Assembly (NCBI RefSeq): GCF_000402035.1
Contig: NC_021294.1
Span: forward strand, 496,001 to 560,000
Direction: 5' to 3'
Source: Caballeronia insecticola
GTDB lineage: Bacteria; Pseudomonadota; Gammaproteobacteria; Burkholderiales; Burkholderiaceae
Length of the DNA: 64,000 bases
A program made the translations under genes and the position numbers. Within the stretch, counting starts at the first letter, position 1, and the number at the start of each line of letters is the position of its first letter. This document shows, piece after piece, positions 52,209-59,179 of this stretch. The notes below the pieces were generated by a model, which did no database searches, was not told where the DNA came from, and was given only the letters and a program-made list of their open reading frames with translations.

Positions 52209-53036
52209 ATGGGCCAACAACAAGACTTGTACGAGCGCTGGAAACGGGCGAAAACCCAACTCAACGACCTGTTTAAGAAGCCCGAAAATACCCTCATTGT
52301 TCACTATTCTTGCGAGAGCTTTTACGACCAGACCAAAGCTGACTCACCGCGGGTTACGTCGATCGCGGTGCGGAATCTTCAATCGGGGCAGACCCACTCC
52401 TACTCGATCCACTTTGCTGCCGAGCGCGCCCACGCGCTCGACCAGATCGAAAATCGGTACGACGAGTTCGAAAAGGCGATGCTGCACGATTTTTTTGCGT
52501 TCGCGCGCGATCACCAGTTCCACACATGGCTGCACTGGAACATGCGCGATATGAACTACGGCTTTCCCGCCCTAGAACACCGGGCCGCCGTGCTGGAATC
52601 GCAAAGTTTCCACATCGACGAGAAGCAACTGGTGGACTTATCGCGCGTGCTCATTGCGATCTACGGCAACAAGTACACGGGCCATCCGCGCATTCAGTCG
52701 CTGATGGAGAAGAACCACATCACACCTCGTGACTTCCTTGTGGGTCAGGATGAAGCTAACGCGTTCGAGCAGAAACGCTTTTTGGACATGCATCGCTCAA
52801 CTTTATCCAAGGTCGACGTGTTCGCCAACTTCGCCGAACGCGCGCACAGTGGGACATTGAAAACCAACGCAACCTGGTTCGAGCGCAACGGGCGTTCGTT
52901 CAAGGCGGGGATCGAAAAAGTCCGGGAGCACTGGCTCCTGGGCGCGGTGATTGCCGGCGGTGTCGGTGCGTGGAACTATCACGAGCAAATCCTCGGCGTT
53001 TGGCACTGGGGCGCGAAGTTGTTGGCGCATGGTTGA
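52209..53036 (+). CDS. Hypothetical 275-aa protein with C-terminal membrane segment
   Basis: The ATG follows AAAGGA. Residues 28-200 form a mixed alpha/beta domain (TLIVHYSCESFYD, RVTSIAVRNLQSGQTHSYSIH, FHTWLHWNMRDMNYGFPALEHR, LDMHRSTLSKVDVFANF). The order of strand-acidic residue, W-N-x-x-D and late H...D vaguely recalls DEDD/RNase H-like exonucleases, but the first catalytic Asp is not evident. Residues about 245-270 (WLLGAVIAGGVGAWNY...) are one membrane helix or a short hairpin. No signal peptide. Family not recognised. It stands alone in the island, 250 bp from the decayed GIY-YIG gene. Confidence 0.75.
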   Translation: MGQQQDLYERWKRAKTQLNDLFKKPENTLIVHYSCESFYDQTKADSPRVTSIAVRNLQSGQTHSYSIHFAAERAHALDQIENRYDEFEKAMLHDFFAFARDHQFHTWLHWNMRDMNYGFPALEHRAAVLESQSFHIDEKQLVDLSRVLIAIYGNKYTGHPRIQSLMEKNHITPRDFLVGQDEANAFEQKRFLDMHRSTLSKVDVFANFAERAHSGTLKTNATWFERNGRSFKAGIEKVREHWLLGAVIAGGVGAWNYHEQILGVWHWGAKLLAHG

Positions 53037-53318
53037 GAAAAGTATGGCGTCAACGCGATTTTTGGCGTTCGGGTAGTATCGAGCGTTACGAGGCTTCGCG
53101 AACCTTGCGATTCGAGTGGTGCGCCGTCGGCATTCCACCACCATGACGTGAACAGCCCACGCGTGTAAGTCGACCTGCTCGCACAGAAACGGGCCTAATT
53201 GCAATGAGTCTGTCTATGTCGCGAGCAAAGATCGGTCGGCAGACTACCACTAATCGACCTTACCGTTTATTTGAAAACAACAGATTTTGCTGAGTCGACA
53301 AATTCGAACCCTCGCACG

Positions 53319-54209
53319 TCACGCCTGCAGGTAATCCCTATTCATCTCAAACTGCTCAAGAAGCTGAGCCGCTTCAAAAGGGTCTTTGACCGGTACGAGA
53401 GCGATCTTCTTCTGCTCGCTCATAAAAGTTAGCCTATCGAACAACTCACCTGCGATTCGGCGAGCTTCGGAAGTCTCCGCTGTGTTCAGCGGGGCTATAT
53501 TCACAAGCAGTGATGGCGACGAAGGAGCTGAATGAGATTGCAGCAGTCCCGCCGTGATATCCAGCTCAAGGATCTTACTCTCCGCCTCCTTTTGAAGCAC
53601 GACCAGGTGCGGCACGGTTTGGGGAAGGCTTGTGACCTGCACAAGACACTGCTCATACGCGTAGTCAATCGTCATCTGCGCCGACTTGTAGAGGTCGATA
53701 GTTTTATTGAAGCGCGCTTTGCGAGCCTCGTCATCTCGCGCAAAAGCAGAACGTAGCGACCGCAGGAACTGTCTGGTCGGAATCGAATTCCGCTGTTGCT
53801 GGTCCGCTTCGTCGTCGAAGCTCCCACGAGCTGCAAATGCGGACAGGGTTCGCGTTGCAGTATCAACGACTTGTCTCTCGGAGTATCCGCGAATTCGAGT
53901 CGCCTTTCCGACATGGAATTCATCAAAAGGTGCGATAACGTCAGCGAAGGCGGTGCCACCGGCGAGCTGTTGATGCATAAACTCGGCTACATGGCCCATG
54001 ATTCCGAGTGCAGACTGCGCTCGCTTCGCGCCAATCATCGCGCGGAGTTGCTTCGGCCCCAGCGCTAATCGCGCCAACGCTTTGCCGTGTTCGGGACTTT
54101 CATACTGAATCAGAACAATCGCGACGAAGCACTCGCCTGTCGACGCACTTGGCGTCCAGAGGACAGGCGCAGCGTGGGCCGTATAAGGGGGGGAATCCCA
54201 GAGGTTCAT
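53319..54209 (-). CDS. Partner protein of HipA-like kinase (possibly DUF3037-like)
   Basis: The ATG at 54209 overlaps the kinase gene's stop as ATGA, which fixes the start; 296 aa. The N-terminal strand region APVLWTPSASTGECFVAIVLIQ, with a Gly-Glu before a hydrophobic strand, looks like the opening of DUF3037 proteins, which commonly accompany HipA_2-type kinases. The middle and C-terminal parts (RQFLRSLRSAF, ARKARFNKTIDLYKSAQ, IAGELFDRLTFMSEQKK) are helical. The family match is weak and inferred mainly from pairing. It may be the substrate, inhibitor or cofactor of the kinase. Confidence 0.75.
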   Translation of the reverse strand: MNLWDSPPYTAHAAPVLWTPSASTGECFVAIVLIQYESPEHGKALARLALGPKQLRAMIGAKRAQSALGIMGHVAEFMHQQLAGGTAFADVIAPFDEFHVGKATRIRGYSERQVVDTATRTLSAFAARGSFDDEADQQQRNSIPTRQFLRSLRSAFARDDEARKARFNKTIDLYKSAQMTIDYAYEQCLVQVTSLPQTVPHLVVLQKEAESKILELDITAGLLQSHSAPSSPSLLVNIAPLNTAETSEARRIAGELFDRLTFMSEQKKIALVPVKDPFEAAQLLEQFEMNRDYLQA

Positions 54210-55105
54210 GGCGATGACCAAAGACTATCTTGAGACGGAATCTCGAGCCGCTTCGCAAGGTAAAGCGCAAGAGGCTGGAGACGAAGTGCGATCAGATCGA
54301 CAATGAGCGCAGCCATTGTGATTGTTGGCGCAATCTTGACATCTACTTCCCATCGACGCATCGCATGTGCGAGCAGCGCCAGCCTCTTCGAGTGACGTGT
54401 CATCTGCTCCGCCTCTGTGAGTGTCTCCCGGCTATTGCGATTCCGGCGGCAAAGCTCAGCGAGCAATTGGTTCACACGCGCGACATGCTCGACAATCGCT
54501 TGTTGCGCACTTTGCTGCTCCACTTTGGTATAGAGCTTCGCGAGTGGTTGGAGCGCGAGATTATGGTCGAAAAGCCACCACTTGCCTCCGTCGAAGAGGA
54601 GGTTTTGCGCATGCCGATCCGGGTTCGCGACAAGTTCATCCCAAGCAGCCCCTTTCGGTGCAACTTCGTCGTCACAAACCTTCTGCCAAATGTAGTCGAC
54701 GGCTAGGGGATTGTCCTCGATTCGTTGCGCGAAGAACGGATCAGGCGGCTGGAATACGCTTCCGAAGAGCATGACCGGACCGTGCTTCAAATTCGCGGGA
54801 TGTGAGGGAAGGTCTTCCAGATCGGCGATAACGAGCGCCGGCCTCGGAACCGGAAGTCGGAGGACCTGAGAAGCCAGGCCACATGCCAGCTCGATGTCTA
54901 ACTGAGACGTCTGTGGGAGATATTTGGCAAACACTGGAAGACCAGGCTCGTCCAGCCACGGCATGCCGGCCAACCCCTTCCACACGTGGTTCAAATGCTT
55001 GCCGTACACCTTGTCCGCAACGCCTAGCAAACGGTACACGGGCGACCGAGACGCGATTTCGACCATGTCGGAAGGAACGTCCACATTCATAAGCTGCCCG
55101 CGCAT
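54206..55105 (-). CDS. HipA-like (HipA_2 type) Ser/Thr kinase
   Basis: ATG 55105 gives 299 aa (GTG 55135 and ATG 55090 are alternatives). Kinase-fold landmarks: Lys61 in VFAKYLP, Glu72 in IELACGLASQ, the catalytic loop NPDRHAQNLLF (Asp163, His165, Asn168) and metal-binding Asp180 in WWLFDHNLAL. The loop is characteristic of the HipA/CtkA-like branch, and there is no HipB-type antitoxin gene beside it. The C-terminus is helical with a hydrophobic stretch (APTITMAALIVDLIALRLQPLALYLA). It is translationally coupled to the 296-aa partner. Target and role, toxin or defence effector, are unknown. Confidence 0.82.
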   Translation of the reverse strand: MRGQLMNVDVPSDMVEIASRSPVYRLLGVADKVYGKHLNHVWKGLAGMPWLDEPGLPVFAKYLPQTSQLDIELACGLASQVLRLPVPRPALVIADLEDLPSHPANLKHGPVMLFGSVFQPPDPFFAQRIEDNPLAVDYIWQKVCDDEVAPKGAAWDELVANPDRHAQNLLFDGGKWWLFDHNLALQPLAKLYTKVEQQSAQQAIVEHVARVNQLLAELCRRNRNSRETLTEAEQMTRHSKRLALLAHAMRRWEVDVKIAPTITMAALIVDLIALRLQPLALYLAKRLEIPSQDSLWSSP

Positions 55106-55250
55106 TGAAGAACACCCCGGCGAAGAATCGCCCACTGATGGCGTCGCTTCTCGGTCGGGGCCGTGAGAAGTTTAGCAGGTGAGTCGCGAGCGGTAGCCAG
55201 CTCCGTTAGCTACAAAGCGGCTAGATGAGGTGAGACCAAGGGAAAATACC

Positions 55251-55377
55251 TATGCCAACTCTAATACTATAGGCATATTCCGGCATAAACACATGATATA
55301 GTGTTTATGCCGACACTGAACACAAGATCTTGTGTTTTTGCCGGGGTGCCCGTTGAGTCTTGCACACTCAACGGGCA
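55251..55377. repeat. Cluster of perfect inverted repeats in island intergenic region
   Basis: Within 127 bp: TATGCC/GGCATA at 55251-55256 and 55272-55277; a 12-bp perfect inverted repeat with 8-nt loop at 55281-55312 (CGGCATAAACAC/GTGTTTATGCCG); an 18-bp perfect palindrome at 55319-55336 (AACACAAGA/TCTTGTGTT) followed by TTT; and a 12-bp perfect hairpin with 7-nt loop at 55347-55377 (TGCCCGTTGAGT/ACTCAACGGGCA). The first two share the GGCATA word. It lies between the divergent kinase gene and the small-protein operon, so operators, a structured RNA or bidirectional terminators are all possible. Confidence 0.85.
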
Positions 55378-55492
55378 ATTTCAGGGGCACAGGGCCTGAA
55401 ACGACATTGGATTCTAACCGCGACGAATGAGGATCCGAAGCGTAGTTACAATTCCGGCGCCTTGCCTCCGCACTTCCTATCAGGCAATCATC

Positions 55493-55645
55493 ATGAGCAA
55501 ACCACGACCGGACACTCACCCGGTGAATCGCAGCGCCGTTACGGGTCGCTTCGTCACTGAGCAATACGCCAAGTCGCATCCGCGAACAACCGAGCGCGAG
55601 CACGTACGCAATCCGTCTCCATCAATCCCTAAACGGTCGAAGTAA
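55493..55645 (+). CDS. Small basic protein with GRFVT-YA-HP-TT motif
   Basis: ATG 55493 gives 50 aa: MSKPRPDTHPVNRS, AVTGRFVTEQYAKSHPRTTEREHV and a basic tail ending KRSK. The motif G-R-F-V-T-x-x-Y-A-x-x-H-P-x-T-T recurs in many short bacterial and phage-associated proteins whose function is undefined. No hydrophobic core, so probably a DNA- or protein-binding peptide. It is the first gene after the inverted-repeat cluster and heads a four-gene plus-strand set. Confidence 0.65.
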   Translation: MSKPRPDTHPVNRSAVTGRFVTEQYAKSHPRTTEREHVRNPSPSIPKRSK

Positions 55646-55698
55646 CTTCACCGGATCGAGGCCGCTCACGGCGGCCTCACAACGTCGATGGAGACGCC

Positions 55699-55938
55699 AT
55701 GCGATTGAAATTCTCAACGCTCCTTCCGATTCACGGACAGGGTGTACGCGGACTTGAAAGCACTCCCCTTTCGGTCACCGGCGGCGTCAACGGAATGCGT
55801 ATGCAGTTCGTACCGCCGAGCCTTAGAAACCGGGGTCCCAGCCAAACGGAGGAATCCCGTGGAAAAACTAAGTCGAAAGACGAAAAGGCCCATGTCGAGA
55901 AAAGCGCACGTGCACAGGAAGCGAAGCGGAAGCCATGA
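55699..55938 (+). CDS. Small basic protein of unknown function, second in operon
   Basis: ATG 55699 follows TGGAG; 79 aa. The N-terminal half is mixed (MRLKFSTLLPIHGQGVRGLES, GGVNGMRMQF); the C-terminal half is disordered and highly charged (Lys, Glu, Arg). No signal peptide or membrane segment. The stop overlaps the start of the membrane-protein gene as ATGA, which supports it as a real gene. Not recognised. Confidence 0.6.
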   Translation: MRLKFSTLLPIHGQGVRGLESTPLSVTGGVNGMRMQFVPPSLRNRGPSQTEESRGKTKSKDEKAHVEKSARAQEAKRKP

Positions 55939-56387
55939 GTGACGAGGAGGAACCGAAGGAACGTCAGCGGCTGTATGACGCCTATCGCACGGAACTGGAT
56001 AAGCGGCATGTGTCGAACGCTGAGAATCTAGACAAGTCTGTTCTCACCTACTCGAGCGGCGGACTGGCTTTCTCACTGGGATTTCTCAAGGACTTCGCTC
56101 CGCACGGTCACGCTGTCTTCCGGTGGTCGCTGCTCACATCGTGGGGCTTGTTCACTTTTGCGATCGCGCTGGTTGTCGCATCATATCCGGTAAGTCAAAA
56201 AGTAATCAGGATTCAGCTGGATCGTTGTGAGCGTTACTTCAAGGAGTCTGAGGAGGGCGCGTTCGACGAAAGTAGTCGATGGGAAACGTTGTCCGAGGTA
56301 ATCACAATCCTTTCAGGTATTTCCTTCTGTGGGGCGTTAGCACTGTCGGCCATTTTCGTTGGTTTGAACATTTTGGAGCAACCATGA
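55935..56387 (+). CDS. Multi-span membrane protein of unknown function
   Basis: 150 aa with start and stop both in ATGA overlaps with its neighbours. A charged cytoplasmic N-terminus (MSDEEEPKERQRLYDAYRTELDKRHVSNAENLDKS) is followed by three or four hydrophobic segments: VLTYSSGGLAFSLGFLKDF, SLLTSWGLFTFAIALVVASYPV and a C-terminal ITILSGISFCGALALSAIFVGLNIL. A charged amphipathic loop lies between the second and third. The layout recalls small membrane effectors or sensors in defence-type operons. No family is recognised. Confidence 0.72.
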   Translation: MSDEEEPKERQRLYDAYRTELDKRHVSNAENLDKSVLTYSSGGLAFSLGFLKDFAPHGHAVFRWSLLTSWGLFTFAIALVVASYPVSQKVIRIQLDRCERYFKESEEGAFDESSRWETLSEVITILSGISFCGALALSAIFVGLNILEQP

Positions 56388-56575
56388 CGAGCAAGACTAA
56401 CTGGGCATATGCGCAGGACGGCGCGATCGGGATGAAGATGCAGAAAGCAGGTACTACGAAGCCGCAGCTAGTCGAGCGTGGAGCGACGGGACTTCCTTTG
56501 CAGCGAGTCGTACCACAGACCAAACCAGCACCACCCACCAGCCAAACGCCGAACAAGTCGTCGGGCTCGAAATAA
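56384..56575 (+). CDS. Small protein, last gene of the island operon
   Basis: ATG 56384 overlaps the membrane-protein stop as ATGA; GGAG lies 6 bp upstream. 63 aa, starting MTSKTNWAYAQDGAIGMKMQ and ending in a Pro/Thr/Ser/Lys tail. Predicted soluble and largely disordered. The chained overlaps across 55699-56575 mean that the three proteins are made in fixed ratio. Not recognised. Confidence 0.6.
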   Translation: MTSKTNWAYAQDGAIGMKMQKAGTTKPQLVERGATGLPLQRVVPQTKPAPPTSQTPNKSSGSK

Positions 56576-56746
56576 AGCGCGAGAAAACGTGAATCGTCCG
56601 TGCTGATGAAATCTGAAACAGGCTCGACCCGCTGGCTGCGAGAGCGCTGACCGGAGAGATGCCGACCGCAAGCCACCAGATCAAGCAGGCCATGTCACAC
56701 CTCAGTGAGAAAGCTGACCAGCAATACCTCGAGCGCAAGGGCGAAT

Positions 56747-56848
56747 TCAACCGGTCGATGCAATAGATTGCTGAAATCGCTCGGCTGGGATTTCGTAACC
56801 CAAGGTCTTTTTTGGGCGCTCGTTCAGCCGCCGCGCCACGGCGTTGAT
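56747..56848 (-). pseudogene. IS30-family transposase remnant (C-terminal end)
   Basis: The minus-strand frame ending at 56747 reads NAVARRLNERPKKTLGYEIPAERFQ and stops after ASTG, the typical C-terminus of IS30-type transposases. Upstream of 56848 the frame is closed by a stop, so only about 33 codons survive. On the plus strand just before it, a 48-codon frame without a start (LDPLAARALTGEMPTASHQ...) ends at 56764 and looks like a truncated helical gene, perhaps interrupted by the element. Confidence 0.7.
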
Positions 56849-56970
56849 TCACATTGAGGGTGGCTGGCGTTCAACGCGGCGGCGATATGAATGACCGGTG
56901 TCCTTCGTTCAACAGCCGTCCGAGGGCGGATCGATGAACGTCAGCAATGGCCGACGAACAGACCTCCAAC

Positions 56971-57001
56971 AGAAACGCGCCTCGCTCTCCCAAGCAAGGC
57001 G
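56971..57001 (-). terminator. Probable motAB terminator
   Basis: On the minus strand GCGCCT and AGGCGC pair around a loop with three further pairs after one mismatch, followed by GTTTC. It lies 28 bp past the motB stop. Confidence 0.45.
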
Positions 57002-57028
57002 CCCATCCAATCTAGACCTCAACCACGC

Positions 57029-58012
57029 TTACCTAACCACCCCCACCGCCCCATTCGCCTTCCCCACCACAGCCGCCGCCGTAACCGCCCCTTCAATCGG
57101 CTGCGTCTGATCCACCGTCGTCCGCCCCCCATCCCGAAAGAAAGCCTGCTCAGCCGCCTTATTCAGCACGAGAATACTAATCCGCCGATTAGTAGGCTCA
57201 TCCACAACATCCTTATTAAGCGGCAACGCATCCGCGAGCCCTCGCACCTGCAAAACCTTGCCTTCCTTCATCCCACCCGCGACCAGCGCGCGCCGTGCCG
57301 CATTGGCACGCTCACCCGAAAGCTCCCAGTTCGAATACCCCGCCTGACTACCGGAGTAGGGCACCGCATCCGTATGCCCCGCAATCGACACGCGGTTATC
57401 GACATCATTCAGCGATGACCCGATGTTAGTCAGAATTGTCGTCACATAACCTTCGAGCTTCGAACTTCCCGAAGCGAACATCGGCCGCTTAAGCGAATCG
57501 ACGATCTCGATACGCAATCCTTCGCTCGTAATCGCAATCCGTATCTGATCTTTATACGCACGCAATGCAGGCATCTGCTCGATAAGCGCCATAAGCTTCT
57601 GCTTGAGCTGCTGCAGCTTCTGCATGTCTTCCACCGCGACCGCCGCGCGCGCAATCGATGGCGGCACCGGCTGCGTCTGACTCTTGTTGCCTTCGCCAGG
57701 CCGCGAACTCGACAGATCCTTGCCGCCGCCCGTAATGACGCTCGTATGCGCCGACGCACCGCCATCGTTGCCGAACAGCGCGGAGAGCGGCGTATTGAAG
57801 TATTGCTCGATGCCTTCCTTGTCGTACTTCGATGTAGACCCGAGCAGCCACATCAACAGAAAGAACGCCATCATCGCGGTAACGAAGTCGGCGTAGGCAA
57901 TCTTCCAGGCGCCGCCATGATGACCATGTCCGTGCGCCTTCTTTTTGCGCTTCACAACCACGGTCGGCGCAAGCACGGATTGCAGCGGATCGCGTGACGG
58001 TTTCTCAGCCAT
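57029..58012 (-). CDS. motB: Flagellar motor protein MotB
   Basis: 327 aa: a basic N-terminus, one membrane helix with the proton-carrying Asp (KIAYADFVTAMMAFFLLMWLLGS), a linker containing the plug, and a C-terminal OmpA-like peptidoglycan-binding domain (SIAGHTDAVPYSG, NWELSGERANAARRALVAGG, DEPTNRRISILVLNK). It anchors the stator to the cell wall. The final 400 bp of the gene use G/T-ending codons almost only, unlike the 5' part. It follows motA by 36 bp; the che genes that often come next are replaced by the accessory island. Confidence 0.95.
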   Translation of the reverse strand: MAEKPSRDPLQSVLAPTVVVKRKKKAHGHGHHGGAWKIAYADFVTAMMAFFLLMWLLGSTSKYDKEGIEQYFNTPLSALFGNDGGASAHTSVITGGGKDLSSSRPGEGNKSQTQPVPPSIARAAVAVEDMQKLQQLKQKLMALIEQMPALRAYKDQIRIAITSEGLRIEIVDSLKRPMFASGSSKLEGYVTTILTNIGSSLNDVDNRVSIAGHTDAVPYSGSQAGYSNWELSGERANAARRALVAGGMKEGKVLQVRGLADALPLNKDVVDEPTNRRISILVLNKAAEQAFFRDGGRTTVDQTQPIEGAVTAAAVVGKANGAVGVVR

Positions 58013-58048
58013 GATTTATGCGCCTCGTCATCATCGTCATCGTCGTCA

Positions 58049-58921
58049 TCAGGAAGCCGACTTCGGCATCTTGGTCGCGCGCACCGCGTCGTCCAGTTCC
58101 TTGAAGCTCGGACGATCCGCGGTGAACAGCACCTTGCGGCCGAACTCGACGGCCACCGTCGGCGCATAGCCGTTCATCGACGCAAGCAGCACCGACTTCA
58201 CGCACTGAAACGGTTTGGCTTCCGCCACGCCTTTAGCGTTGAGCAAATCCGCAAGCGGCCCGATAAAGCCATACGCCAGCAAAATGCCCAGGAACGTGCC
58301 GACCAGCGCGCCCGCGATCATCTCGCCGAGCACCGCGGGCGCGGCGCCGACGGAGCCCATCGTGTGCACAACGCCCATCACCGCCGCCACAATACCGAAC
58401 GCCGGCAAACCATCCGCCATCTTCTGAATGGCGTTGGCCGCGACCGAGCTTTCCGCATGATGCGTCTCGAGTTCTTCGTCCATCAGGTCCTGCATCTCGA
58501 GTGCATTGACGTTGCCCGCCGACATCATGCGCAGATAGTCGACGATGAAATCAAGCAGATGATGATCGGCCATCACGTGCTCGTATTTCTGAAAGAGCGG
58601 ACTGGACTCGGGCGCATCGACATCGGCTTCGAGCGCCATCATTCCTTCCTTGCGCGCCTTCTGCAGCAATTCGTAGAGCAGGGCGATCAGCGCGACGTAT
58701 TTCTCTTTCGTATAGCCGCCGCCCTTGAAGATTTTCGGCACGGCCTGCAAGGTTTTCTTGAGCGTCGATGTTGGATTCGACACGACGAATGCGCCGATCG
58801 CCGCACCGAAAATACACAGCAGTTCGAAGGGCTGCACGAGCGCGGCAAGGTGGCCGCCGACTCCCAGAAAGCTCCCGATCACCGAGCCGATGACCAACAC
58901 CCATCCGATGATGACAAACAT
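58049..58921 (-). CDS. motA: Flagellar motor protein MotA
   Basis: The ATG at 58921 follows GGAGAAAAC; 290 aa, the normal length. Four membrane helices (start FVIIGWVLVIGSVIGSF, second LLCIFGAAIGAFVVSNP, then two near 170-220 with GIVAAVMGVVHTMGSVG and GALVGTFLGILLAYGF) and a cytoplasmic loop with conserved charged residues (LMDEELETHH). It forms the proton channel of the stator with MotB. The gene precedes motB in a two-gene unit. Confidence 0.95.
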   Translation of the reverse strand: MFVIIGWVLVIGSVIGSFLGVGGHLAALVQPFELLCIFGAAIGAFVVSNPTSTLKKTLQAVPKIFKGGGYTKEKYVALIALLYELLQKARKEGMMALEADVDAPESSPLFQKYEHVMADHHLLDFIVDYLRMMSAGNVNALEMQDLMDEELETHHAESSVAANAIQKMADGLPAFGIVAAVMGVVHTMGSVGAAPAVLGEMIAGALVGTFLGILLAYGFIGPLADLLNAKGVAEAKPFQCVKSVLLASMNGYAPTVAVEFGRKVLFTADRPSFKELDDAVRATKMPKSAS

Positions 58922-59179
58922 GTTTTCTCCGCAGATGTCCGCGCGCCGCGGGCCGTGCGCGCTTTCGGATGAGACGCGCACGGCTCGCGACGCATTGTTC
59001 GCTATTGTTGGCTTTTAACGGCCTGGAACACCCGGAGATTTAGGGTCGCGCGCGCAAGAATTTCTCCGCAAATGTTTGCGCAGTAAATCTTACGTTCGTT
59101 CTATAGCGCCATAGCGCATTGCGGCGATGACCTTGGAGGTAATGGAACGCAGGAGCGTGCTTCGTCTAAGATCGGCGAC

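Noticed and set aside
53295..53320. TTCGAACC-type sequence resembling a tRNA T-arm
   Set aside because: The flanking bases do not form a T-stem and no acceptor, D or anticodon arm can be built around it.
55281..55377. CRISPR-like repeats
   Set aside because: The elements are inverted, not direct, repeats of different sequence with no regular spacers, and no cas genes are present.
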